64,000 nt of DNA from an uncultured Prevotellaceae bacterium (GTDB lineage: Bacteria > Bacteroidota > Bacteroidia > Bacteroidales > Bacteroidaceae), in assembly GCA_902767775.1 (NCBI GenBank), contig CACXIP010000003.1:124001-188000 (forward strand). The letters run 5' to 3'. Below, piece after piece: positions 18,496-26,767 of the stretch. The notes beneath the pieces are model-generated. The model was given only the letters and a program-made list of their open reading frames with translations. It did not search any database and was not told the DNA's origin. The position numbers and the translations under genes were made by a program. The stretch's first letter is position 1. Each line of letters begins with the position of its first letter.

Positions 18496-19938
18496 ATGCT
18501 TTTCAACTCTTTTGAATTTCTGCTTTTTCTGCCAATAGTGTTCATTTTATATTGGCATGTTTTCAGAAAACGTAAATGGCAAAATCTGTTAATTGTCATT
18601 GCCAGTTATTTTTTCTATGGTTGGTGGGATTGGAGATTTTTGTTCTTGATAGCTCTCACATCATTATTTAGTTTTGGAAGTGGACTATTAATTGAAGAAT
18701 ATAAAAGAAATAAGCACATCAGCCGTCTAATAAGTGCATTCAATATAATTGTCAATCTGTCAATATTGGGTGTTTTTAAATATTACAATTTTTTCGTTGA
18801 AAACCTTGATGCACTATTTGGACAATTGGGATACCATTTGGATTGGGGCACGATGCATATTATCCTACCAGTTGGTATCAGTTTCTATACATTCCAAGCC
18901 CTCAGCTACACCATTGACGTCTACAGAGGCCAAATCAAACCAACAAAAGACATCATAGAATTCTTTGCCTATATCAGTTTCTTCCCACAATTAGTTGCCG
19001 GTCCTATAGAAAGGGCAACAAGACTACTTCCCCAATTTCAAAAAGAAAGGTCATTCAGCTATCCCAAAGCGGTTGACGGAATGCGTCAGATGCTGTGGGG
19101 CTTTTTGAAGAAACTGGTCATAGCAGACAATTGCGCGATGATTGTGAATCACTATTGGGAACAATACAACAGTTTGTCCGGTCTTTCCTTATTCATTTTG
19201 GGCGTCCTGTTTACTTTTCAAATTTATTGTGACTTCTCTGGCTATTCTGATATTGCTATAGGCTGTGCCCGTTTATTCGGAATAGACCTGATGCGCAACT
19301 TCAATTTTCCATATTTTTCAAGAAGTATTCCTGAATTCTGGCGCCGATGGCATATATCGTTGACTACATGGTTCAGAGACTACATTTATTTTCCATTGGG
19401 TGGAAGCAGATGCGATAAATGGAAAATCATTAGAAACGTGTATATAGTTTGGGGCATCAGTGGATTATGGCATGGCGCTAATTGGACTTTTGTCTGTTGG
19501 GGACTATTTCACGCCACATTGTTAGCTATTTACAACATTTTTGGTATCAACACTAAGTATCAGCATGTAGCAGGATACAACAAAATACTTCCTTCATTAA
19601 AGGAATTCATGCAGATTTCTCTCACATTCTTTCTTGCTGTAATTGGCTGGATTCTGTTCCGCTCAGAAAACATTACTCAAAGCATTGATTTCCTTAGATG
19701 TATGGTTAGCAATGACTTTTTCAATCCCCATCAACTATTTGGAATGAAATGTCTTGGGATGTGTGTTATTCTAATCTTAGTTGAGTGGTTGCAAAGAGAC
19801 AAGCAACATGCACTTCAAATATCAGGTATAAGCCTATTTAAACACAAATGGGTAAGATGGGCAACTTACTACATTCTTGTAATAATTATCAAATCATACA
19901 CAGGAGTCAACCAAACATTCATTTACTTTCAATTTTAA
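18496..19938 (+). CDS. MBOAT family O-acetyltransferase (AlgI-like)
   Basis: This 480-residue membrane-bound O-acyltransferase starts MLFNSFEFLLFLPIVFILYW, the canonical AlgI/DltB-like N-terminus. It contains VGISFYTFQALSYTIDVYRG near residue 120, FFPQLVAGPIERA near 160, IPEFWRRWHISLTTWFRDY near 275 and SGLWHGANWTFVCWG near 320, where His is the expected catalytic residue. AlgI-type proteins pass acetyl groups across the membrane for attachment to exported polysaccharides by SGNH-type partners. Two SGNH-like genes follow immediately, fitting that scheme. Length is normal for the family. Confidence 0.92.
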   Translation: MLFNSFEFLLFLPIVFILYWHVFRKRKWQNLLIVIASYFFYGWWDWRFLFLIALTSLFSFGSGLLIEEYKRNKHISRLISAFNIIVNLSILGVFKYYNFFVENLDALFGQLGYHLDWGTMHIILPVGISFYTFQALSYTIDVYRGQIKPTKDIIEFFAYISFFPQLVAGPIERATRLLPQFQKERSFSYPKAVDGMRQMLWGFLKKLVIADNCAMIVNHYWEQYNSLSGLSLFILGVLFTFQIYCDFSGYSDIAIGCARLFGIDLMRNFNFPYFSRSIPEFWRRWHISLTTWFRDYIYFPLGGSRCDKWKIIRNVYIVWGISGLWHGANWTFVCWGLFHATLLAIYNIFGINTKYQHVAGYNKILPSLKEFMQISLTFFLAVIGWILFRSENITQSIDFLRCMVSNDFFNPHQLFGMKCLGMCVILILVEWLQRDKQHALQISGISLFKHKWVRWATYYILVIIIKSYTGVNQTFIYFQF

Positions 19939-19964
19939 TTGTCCTCCGTCTTTTTCAAGCCAAA

Positions 19965-20972
19965 ATGAAAAAGTTTTATTTTTCAATTATATTATTCTCT
20001 TTACCTATTTTGATTATGCTTGCTGCATACATCATGTTAGATCCTTTCAAGGTGATAAGACATTATGACAATTACTACGAGGTTGGAAATGTGGTGCCAA
20101 TGAACAGAGGTATGGTTACCACAATGAATTACATCAACAAAAAAGATAGCATTCATTACAATTCATTTATTATGGGCAACTCAAGAAGCGCCTATTATTT
20201 TATTGATGATTGGAAAAAACACTTAGATAACGACAGCAGATGCTACCATTTCTCAGAACATGGAGGCTCAGTAGCGGGATTGTACTTAAGAACAAAATAT
20301 GTTCATGAAAATGGTGAGATAATAAAAAATGCTCTACTTGTATTAGATTCTGAACTATTATCCACCACAGAATACACAGACCCCAAAGGAGTCATACCTC
20401 CAGTTCTCACAGGATATCATTCAGCTTTTTCTTTTCACAAAACCAATCTAATCGCATGGTTCAATCTAGATTTTTTCATTTCTTATTTCAGATACCATAT
20501 AACAAAAAAAATTACTCCCTATATGAGTCAATATATAATGAAAGGAACTAATTATCCATTCTACAACCCACAAACAAATGAAGAACCTCAAGCAATACAA
20601 GATAGTCTTATTGCTGTAGGAAATTATTATAATGAAACTATCATCAACGGTTTCAAAAACGAACAGTATCCAGACTCTATTTCACCTGTTGCCATCAATG
20701 AAGAAAGGGAAGAAATGCTCAGAAAGACAAAAATAATCTTTGATAAACAAAAAACAAAATACAAGATAGTTATCAGTCCTCTTTATAATCAAATCAAAAT
20801 CAACCCCAAAGATCTATCCCTACTTAATACTGTTTTCGGAAAAGAAAATGTATATGATTTTTCTGGAGTCAACCATTGGACAAAAGATTTTCATAACTAT
20901 TACGAACCTTCACATTACCTTCCTCGTGTTGCAGCTGAAATTATGGACAGCATATATACATCAAGAAAATAG
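19965..20972 (+). CDS. SGNH/AlgX-like partner of the MBOAT acetyltransferase
   Basis: The 335-residue protein has an N-terminal membrane anchor (FYFSIILFSLPILIMLAAYIM) and an IMGNSRSAYYF segment near residue 65 that occupies the place of the GDS block of SGNH hydrolases, with Asp replaced by Asn. A C-terminal YYEPSHYLP motif could supply the His. By analogy with AlgJ/AlgX it would sit in the periplasm and place acetyl groups delivered by the upstream MBOAT protein. The frame is open upstream to 19848, overlapping the MBOAT gene, but the ATG at 19965 gives a sensible signal anchor. Function is inferred from fold motifs and position. Confidence 0.65.
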   Translation: MKKFYFSIILFSLPILIMLAAYIMLDPFKVIRHYDNYYEVGNVVPMNRGMVTTMNYINKKDSIHYNSFIMGNSRSAYYFIDDWKKHLDNDSRCYHFSEHGGSVAGLYLRTKYVHENGEIIKNALLVLDSELLSTTEYTDPKGVIPPVLTGYHSAFSFHKTNLIAWFNLDFFISYFRYHITKKITPYMSQYIMKGTNYPFYNPQTNEEPQAIQDSLIAVGNYYNETIINGFKNEQYPDSISPVAINEEREEMLRKTKIIFDKQKTKYKIVISPLYNQIKINPKDLSLLNTVFGKENVYDFSGVNHWTKDFHNYYEPSHYLPRVAAEIMDSIYTSRK

Positions 20973-21028
20973 CACAATAAAAAAAGCATTTTATTATCAT
21001 TTTGTAATTTATTTACATAATAAAACAC

Positions 21029-21895
21029 ATGAAAAAGTTTATACTATATTGCTTGTCATTTGCTTTTACTTTATGTGCTTATTTTTTATTAGAATCAATT
21101 TATATTCTTAAAAAAGGGAATTTTCTGGAAGACATCGCTGGTCGGGAAATTTACATTTCAATAGAAAAAAGTAAAGAGAAAACTAAATACAAAAAATTGG
21201 TCATTGGTGATAGCACTGCTAATCAGTTATTTATGAATAATGAGAATCATGACAGCATCAATTCTTTGGCATGCAATCAAGCCATAGGATTATGTGGTCA
21301 CTTCTTTCTACTCAACAATTATTTACAAGCAGGAAATAGACCCGAGGAAGTATACTTAATTTATAATGTTTTTAGCTTTACAAACAATTTAGACCAGGTT
21401 TACACATATCATTATTTTATCAAACCATTTTACAAAACAGAATACAAATATTTGATGACAGCAAATGTGATTTGTCAAATAAAAAAACAACCTTTTTATT
21501 ATATTAGTCAAATACCTAATGTGCTAATATCTAATTGGGCTCCTAAGTATAAAGCAAAATCAGACAATAAAAAATATACATTACTATCTCCTATTTCTCG
21601 TGAATATTTATCAAAAATGGACTCTCTTAGTAATCAATACAATTTTCGATTGTATTATATACCATCAATCATAGATGAAATTAGAAAAGATAGTGTTCTG
21701 AATAAAAACAAAAATGAATATAAAAACGAAGAGTTTGCTGAAAAATTTTCTATTTACATGAACAATATTAGTTATCTAAATGATAGTTGTTTTATGGACA
21801 GCACACATTTTTATAATCCATATCTGTATAAAAAACAAATCCTTGAAATAATCAGATTGATTAAAGAAGACTACAAAATGAAAGGGATTTATTAA
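21029..21895 (+). CDS. SGNH-hydrolase-like membrane-anchored protein
   Basis: A 288-residue, AT-rich gene product with an N-terminal anchor (FILYCLSFAFTLCAYFLL), a clear GDS-type block KLVIGDSTANQLF near residue 57 and a C-terminal FMDSTHFYNPY that supplies the DxxH catalytic pair of SGNH enzymes near residue 252. Unlike the preceding gene it keeps the GDS serine and aspartate, so it is the better candidate for the catalytic partner of the MBOAT protein. It should act in the periplasm on the exported glycan. Exact substrate is unknown. Confidence 0.68.
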   Translation: MKKFILYCLSFAFTLCAYFLLESIYILKKGNFLEDIAGREIYISIEKSKEKTKYKKLVIGDSTANQLFMNNENHDSINSLACNQAIGLCGHFFLLNNYLQAGNRPEEVYLIYNVFSFTNNLDQVYTYHYFIKPFYKTEYKYLMTANVICQIKKQPFYYISQIPNVLISNWAPKYKAKSDNKKYTLLSPISREYLSKMDSLSNQYNFRLYYIPSIIDEIRKDSVLNKNKNEYKNEEFAEKFSIYMNNISYLNDSCFMDSTHFYNPYLYKKQILEIIRLIKEDYKMKGIY

Positions 21896-22031
21896 GCCAA
21901 TGGTTATATATATTTCATTATGAAAAAGAAAGTTGAATATAGACAATAAGAAAAGTCTAGGGATATTAAGTATATTCTCATCGCATTTCACCTTATTTTA
22001 GCAAAGTAATAGAGATACTATAAAAGATAAA

Positions 22032-23351
22032 ATGAGCATATTTGCTTCACAACATATCAAGAAGGTCATCGAGTTGCTCAATGAACAGGCAGACTATGCT
22101 GTGCTTAGGAACTTTGAAGACTTGCCCCAAAACAAAAGCCGTGACATCGACATCATCATCACCAAGGAGTCGCTGAGGAAAATACGACCGGTGCTGCTCC
22201 AGATGATAGAAGAGAACGGGTGGAAAATCGTGACCTACCTCAACAGTGACCGCCTGTATACCTACGTGCTGTCGGTGGGCGATGACACGAAAACGGAATT
22301 GGTGCAGTGGGACTTCTTCATCAACACATCGGTATGGGGGGTGCTGCTGATGGACGCACCGGAATTCCTAACAAACAAACAGTGGAATGGGTTCCTATAC
22401 CACGTCGGAATGGCAGAGCAGTTCCTGGATAAATACCTCTACAACAGGGCGGTGGGGGCAGCATACCCTGAGAAATATGCAAATACCAAGGAACTTGCTA
22501 AAGACCTCCCAAAGGTGAAAGAACAACTGGAGGGTACCTTCGGTATCAAGTCGGTGGAGGAAGGCGATGCAGCAAAGGGGCGCAGCCTATTCTGGCGCTG
22601 TCTGAAGAAGCAGATTGCCAGCAGGCCATTAAGTCTGTTAGGGGACATCAGCAGATTTCTGCAGACTTTCATAGGCAACTACATCCACTCGCGGACGGGG
22701 TTCAGCATCGGGTTCACAGGTCCTGACGGGGCTGGCAAAACGACGGTCATCGACATGATGATTGAGGAGTTGGGTGACGTGTTTGGCAGCGCACACGCCT
22801 ATTACCACTTCCGGCCCAACCTATTTGGGAACATCAGCGACGTGGCGCATCAGGCGGGTCTGAAGAAGGAGGTGGACAAAAACTACGACCAACCGCATCG
22901 GGGTGGAAAGACAAGTATGATGAGTTCGCTGCTGCGCCTCGCTTATTACACCACCGACTATATCGTGGGATATTTCCTCAAGGTAAAGACATTGACACGC
23001 ATCACCAGGATGGTGGTGTTCGACCGCTACTACACGGACATCATCTGCGATAGCCGCAGGAGCCGCATCTACCTAAGCCCGCAGTTCCTATACGGATTCG
23101 GGAGGTTGTTCATCCCTTCTTTAGACTACAATATCCTGCTCACTGCTTCCACAGAAACGATTCTCTCTCGCAAAGGGGAACTGGACCGCGAAGGTGTGGA
23201 AGCCATCAATGACCGCATCAACTTCCTGAAGGACAAACGGAGATATTTGGTAGTGATGAACGAAGGGAAACCACGAGAAGCGGTCCACGAAATCCTCAAA
23301 CATGTGTTTGAGTACCAACATATGAAAAACAGGAGACGAGCCAACCACTAA
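22032..23351 (+). CDS. Nucleotidyltransferase-like / thymidylate-kinase-like fusion protein
   Basis: The 439-residue protein has two parts. Residues 1-150 look like a minimal nucleotidyltransferase fold (YAVLRNFEDLP, RDIDIIITKESL as the acidic metal motif). Residues 220-430 are a P-loop kinase with Walker A GFTGPDGAGKTTVIDMM and a MVVFDRYYTDIICDSRR motif like the DRY of thymidylate kinases. The gene is much richer in G+C than those before it. Similar proteins occur in polysaccharide loci, but the substrate is not known to me; phosphorylation or nucleotidylation of a sugar or sugar-lipid is a guess. It is not the housekeeping Tmk, which is about 210 residues. Confidence 0.7.
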   Translation: MSIFASQHIKKVIELLNEQADYAVLRNFEDLPQNKSRDIDIIITKESLRKIRPVLLQMIEENGWKIVTYLNSDRLYTYVLSVGDDTKTELVQWDFFINTSVWGVLLMDAPEFLTNKQWNGFLYHVGMAEQFLDKYLYNRAVGAAYPEKYANTKELAKDLPKVKEQLEGTFGIKSVEEGDAAKGRSLFWRCLKKQIASRPLSLLGDISRFLQTFIGNYIHSRTGFSIGFTGPDGAGKTTVIDMMIEELGDVFGSAHAYYHFRPNLFGNISDVAHQAGLKKEVDKNYDQPHRGGKTSMMSSLLRLAYYTTDYIVGYFLKVKTLTRITRMVVFDRYYTDIICDSRRSRIYLSPQFLYGFGRLFIPSLDYNILLTASTETILSRKGELDREGVEAINDRINFLKDKRRYLVVMNEGKPREAVHEILKHVFEYQHMKNRRRANH

Positions 23352-23364
23352 TGAGGTTTAAAAG

Positions 23365-23505
23365 AACCACGAAATTCACAAAAAAGCACGAAAAGAAGAT
23401 AAAAACCGCGAAAGACACGAAAAGGCACAAACAATGAATAATAAGAACCACGAAAGGTTCAAAATAGCACGAAAGATAAATAAAAGCCCCCAAAAGACAC
23501 GAAAG
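23365..23505. repeat. CACGAA repeat array, left of the GxxExxY gene
   Basis: The 156 bases between the kinase-like gene and the GxxExxY gene contain repeated CACGAA words (AACCACGAAATTCAC, AAAGCACGAAAAG, AAAGACACGAAAAGG, AACCACGAAAGG, ATAGCACGAAAG, AAGACACGAAAG). The first unit, 23365-23396, is an inverted copy of 23964-23995 with 30 of 32 positions matching by eye. The array stops directly at the ATG of the GxxExxY gene, so its ribosome-binding region is made of repeat sequence. Confidence 0.85.
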
Positions 23506-23507
23506 AT

Positions 23508-23882
23508 ATGGATTTGATTTATAAAAAAGAATGCTACGATATCATTGGTGCTGCTCTTCGTGTATACAAAGTGTTGGGACCGGGTTTTGTGGAAGCGGTC
23601 TATCAAGAGGCTTTACAAAAGGAATTCTGTAAAAGAAAGATACCTCATGATAGAGAAAAAGAAATCAACATCTACTATGACAATGAAGTCCTTGACATAA
23701 AATTCAGACCAGACTTTATTTGTTATGACAAAATCATAATTGAACTAAAGGCTGTGACTGAATTGGAAGACATACATCGTGCGCAAATTCTCAATTATCT
23801 TAAAGCCACAAATTATCGTTTGGGGTTACTAATTAACTTCGGCAACCAAAACGGATTGGAATCTGAAAGAAAAATCTTATAA
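23508..23882 (+). CDS. GxxExxY family protein (PD-(D/E)XK nuclease fold)
   Basis: A 124-residue protein with the name-giving motif G26-F-V-E29-A-V-Y32 and the PD-(D/E)XK type residues R-P-D69-F followed by I-E79-L-K81, about ten residues apart. The family is small, widespread in Bacteroidetes and other phyla, and of unproven function; a nuclease-like activity is inferred from the fold motifs. It interrupts the glycan cluster without an apparent link to glycan synthesis and is bracketed by CACGAA repeats on the left and their reverse complement on the right. Length is normal and the frame intact. It may be part of a mobile or repeat-associated cassette. Confidence 0.88.
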   Translation: MDLIYKKECYDIIGAALRVYKVLGPGFVEAVYQEALQKEFCKRKIPHDREKEINIYYDNEVLDIKFRPDFICYDKIIIELKAVTELEDIHRAQILNYLKATNYRLGLLINFGNQNGLESERKIL

Positions 23883-23925
23883 GCCATAACCATAACAGAA
23901 CCACAAACAAATCCTGTGTTATATT

Positions 23926-24368
23926 CGTGCTTTTCGAATACTTTCGTGAATTTCGCATTAATATCTTTTCGTGTTTTTTCGTGAATTTCGTGGTTGAAAT
24001 CTTTCAAACATTTCGTGGTTAAAATCTTTCGAGCATTTCGTGGTTAAAATTTTTCGTGAGTTTCGTTGTAAAAACTTTTTCGTGTTCTTTCGTGAATTTC
24101 GTGGTTAAAATCCTTTCGTGAGTTTCGTAGTCAACACCTTTTCGTGGTCTTTCGTGAATTTCGTGGTTGAATTCCTTTCGAGCATTTCGTGGTTTGAATT
24201 CTTTCGAGCATTTCGTGGTTGAATTCCTTTCGAGCATTTCGTGGTTGAATTCTTTCGAGCATTTCGTGGTTGAGATCCTTTCGTGAGTTTCGTAGTCAAT
24301 ACCTTTTCGTGTTCTTTCGTGAATTTCGTGGTTTGAATTCTTTCGTGGTTTAATTCTTTCGTGGTATT
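23926..24368. repeat. TTCGTG repeat array, right of the GxxExxY gene
   Basis: This gene-free stretch is built of degenerate units ending in TTTCGTGGTT. Three unit types alternate: a long one (TTTTCGTGTTCTTTCGTGAA + TTTCGTGGTT, at about 23964, 24086, 24139 and 24306), a short one (CTTTCGAGCATTTCGTGGTT, exact copies at 24026, 24175, 24201, 24227 and 24252, variant at 24001) and a CTTTCGTGAGTTTCGTAGTC type. Period is about 25-37 bases with no unique spacers, so it is not a CRISPR array. The last partial units reach the ATG of the next gene at 24369. The minus-strand reading frames through it are low-complexity by-products. Confidence 0.9.
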
Positions 24369-25583
24369 ATGAAGATTTTCATTTCTGCATACGCTTGTGA
24401 ACCAGATCTGGGGAGCGAAATCGGCGTGGGATGGCACTGGGTGCTGGAAATGTCGAAGCGACATGAGCTGTGGGTGCTCACCAGAGAGAGCAACAGGCAT
24501 AGCATCGAACCGTGGATAGCGGAGCACAGCGAATACAATGGCATCCACTTCCTCTACTATGACCTGCCAAAATGGGCAAGGTGGTGGAAAAAAGGAATGC
24601 GGGGAGTGCGTATCTACTACAACCTGTGGCAAAGGATGACCAACAGCATTGTAAAAAAGACGATGCAGGAGAACGACATCAAGGTGTACCATCTGCTGAC
24701 TTACGGCAATGCACTCTGGCCTGCAAGCAGATACGGACAACAACAGATGTTTATCTGGGGGCCGACAGGGGGTGTGGACACCATACCGGCGGACTACACT
24801 CAGCACTATGGTCTGAAATGGAGGCTTATCGAGGCTGTCAGGCGGTTGATGGTGCGCTCGCTCCCTCTCAACAGGGGTTTTCAGCGACGATGCAGGGATG
24901 CCAAGGTCATCTTGTGCAAGTCGTATTCCATGATGGAGGCTATCGCTCCGAAATACCGAGAAAAGGCGGTCTTGATGACTGACGTGGCGGCGGAACCGTC
25001 GAAGACGGATGCATACACCAGAAAACGAAAGGATGACAACACCGTGAGGTGTCTGATGGTGGGACGTCTTGATGCGTGGCGGGGTTTTGACCTGGCGGTA
25101 GAGGCTTTGGCGATGGTGACGAAAGTGTACCCCAACATCCACCTGGATATATTAGGTAATGGTTCTGACCGTGAGCGAATCTCCCAATGGGTGAAGCGGC
25201 TGGGTATGGAGAAGCATGTCACCCTTCACGGGAAGGTGCCTATGGAGGTGTACTACCAGATGATGGCGGACTGCGACGTGGTGCTGAACCCTTCGCTGAA
25301 GGAGGGGGCTGTGACCACGGCGTTTGACTCGATGGCATTCGGACGACCGCTGGTGTGCATCGACACGGGGGGATATACACGATATTTCAACAATGAATAT
25401 GCAGTATTGATACCACGGGGTAGCCGTGAACAGGTTATCAAAGATTTGGCAGAGGCAATCATTAAGCTAACAGACCATGATGTAAGAACCACAATGGGTC
25501 GCAATGCGCAGGAGGCTGCACAACTAATCACATGGGAGAAGAAGGGGGAGGAAATAGAAAAAGTTCTAACAGGAATATTCTAA
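24369..25583 (+). CDS. GT4 family glycosyltransferase
   Basis: The 404-residue GT-B protein starts MKIFISAYACEPDLGSEIG, with the GSE motif typical of a GT4 subgroup, and has the donor-domain segment LMVGRLDAWRGFDLAVEAL near residue 225 and LNPSLKEGAVTTAFDSMAFG near 305. The usual EX7E is EX7D here, a conservative change that may still bind the donor. The gene's upstream region is entirely TTCGTG repeats, so its expression signal is unclear. It is the first of five genes in the G+C-richer end of the cluster. Specificity is unknown. Confidence 0.85.
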   Translation: MKIFISAYACEPDLGSEIGVGWHWVLEMSKRHELWVLTRESNRHSIEPWIAEHSEYNGIHFLYYDLPKWARWWKKGMRGVRIYYNLWQRMTNSIVKKTMQENDIKVYHLLTYGNALWPASRYGQQQMFIWGPTGGVDTIPADYTQHYGLKWRLIEAVRRLMVRSLPLNRGFQRRCRDAKVILCKSYSMMEAIAPKYREKAVLMTDVAAEPSKTDAYTRKRKDDNTVRCLMVGRLDAWRGFDLAVEALAMVTKVYPNIHLDILGNGSDRERISQWVKRLGMEKHVTLHGKVPMEVYYQMMADCDVVLNPSLKEGAVTTAFDSMAFGRPLVCIDTGGYTRYFNNEYAVLIPRGSREQVIKDLAEAIIKLTDHDVRTTMGRNAQEAAQLITWEKKGEEIEKVLTGIF

Positions 25584-25678
25584 ATCTTTTATTTTACACG
25601 AATGTGCAAAAATAGACCACGAATTACTCAAAAAATATTTTTTTATAATTCATGAGAGATTAGTGAGTATTTATGTGA

Positions 25679-26767
25679 ATGAATATAATGGAGAGGACGC
25701 TGAGGGATGGAGAGAAGAGGATGCTGCATTTCGTGAATGCGGAGGGGAAGGAATGGATGGTGCCGCTAATGGAAACGAGGACCGGACTGCTGCTCTACCA
25801 ACCCAGTGGATGGAGGGGTATTCTGCTAAAAAGAATGCTGCCACTTGTTGGGAGATGGGCTTGGGGACGGAGACTGTTGCACTCAGAAAAAACATGCCAT
25901 CATATCAATAAGGAGATAGAGGCGGCTATCCTCAAGGCTTTCGGCATTGAAGACTTCAACTATTCCATCTTCTTCGGTACCCCGTGCGCTGACCAAAAGG
26001 TGACCATACAGGTATTTCAAGGCAATCGTGTGCTGGGCTACTGCAAGGTGAGCGACAGCGAGAGGGTGGCGAGGAACTTCCAACAGGAGATGGAACTGCT
26101 GCATGAACTGGACGAGAAGGGGGTGCGCAACATTCCCAAAGGACTGGCTTGTGGAAAGACTGCCGACGGACAGTACTATTTCGCTCAGTCCACGACCAAG
26201 AACATGCTGTCGACCTATCCTCATGAGTGGGGGAACTTGCAGGAGGAGTTTGTGCGTGACCTGAACGAGCACACACGGTTGTTGATGCCTTACGAGCAGA
26301 CAGATTTCTATCGCGCCATCCAAAAGTTGCGGAGTCGGATGGAATGGCTCAGCAAAGAGCAACAACAAATCATTGGAAAAGCCATTGAGGAAATCAACAA
26401 TCATTTTTGTGGTAAAACGGAGTCATGGTGTGTCTATCACGGGGATTTTACACCTTGGAACTCATTTGTCAGCAACGGACAGTTTTTTGTTTTTGACTGG
26501 GAATATGCCCTACGACACTGTCCACCATCGTTAGACACTTTCCATTGGTTCACTCAAACGTGCATTTTTGAGAAGCATTATCAAGCTGAACAAATTTTTG
26601 AAGATTATCAGAAAAAATATGGCTTTTCTAATAATTTTCTCTATCTTTGCTATCTCATACTTACTGTCGCCACTTATGTAGGCCGCGAGGAGAAACCGGA
26701 AGATGTGAGGAAAATCACGCTGCTGGACACTTGGACGGGATTAATAAAACGAGTAATGGAAAGATGA
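25679..26767 (+). CDS. APH/choline-kinase-like phosphotransferase
   Basis: A 362-residue protein with a kinase-like C-terminal half: WCVYHGDFTPWNSFVSNG (HGDxxxxN catalytic motif near residue 245), then FVFDWEYALRHCPPSLD (DWE metal motif near 268). These are the core motifs of aminoglycoside phosphotransferase and choline kinase-like enzymes. The N-terminal half (residues 1-100) is less clear. In a surface-glycan cluster it more plausibly phosphorylates a sugar, polyol or lipid-linked intermediate than an antibiotic, which is inference. Start could be the ATG at 25679 or 25688. Its stop overlaps the next start by 4 bases. Confidence 0.7.
   Translation: MNIMERTLRDGEKRMLHFVNAEGKEWMVPLMETRTGLLLYQPSGWRGILLKRMLPLVGRWAWGRRLLHSEKTCHHINKEIEAAILKAFGIEDFNYSIFFGTPCADQKVTIQVFQGNRVLGYCKVSDSERVARNFQQEMELLHELDEKGVRNIPKGLACGKTADGQYYFAQSTTKNMLSTYPHEWGNLQEEFVRDLNEHTRLLMPYEQTDFYRAIQKLRSRMEWLSKEQQQIIGKAIEEINNHFCGKTESWCVYHGDFTPWNSFVSNGQFFVFDWEYALRHCPPSLDTFHWFTQTCIFEKHYQAEQIFEDYQKKYGFSNNFLYLCYLILTVATYVGREEKPEDVRKITLLDTWTGLIKRVMER

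Noticed and set aside
23926-24368. CRISPR array
   Set aside because: The repeats are degenerate, of mixed length and directly adjacent, with no unique spacers and no cas genes nearby.
23351-24369. Insertion sequence with terminal inverted repeats
   Set aside because: No transposase is present; the inverted similarity is spread over arrays rather than being a pair of defined ends, and no target-site duplication was seen.
24105-25142. 345-codon minus-strand frame
   Set aside because: Half of it is low-complexity translation of TTCGTG repeats and half is antisense to the GT4 gene at 24369, with no recognisable domain.
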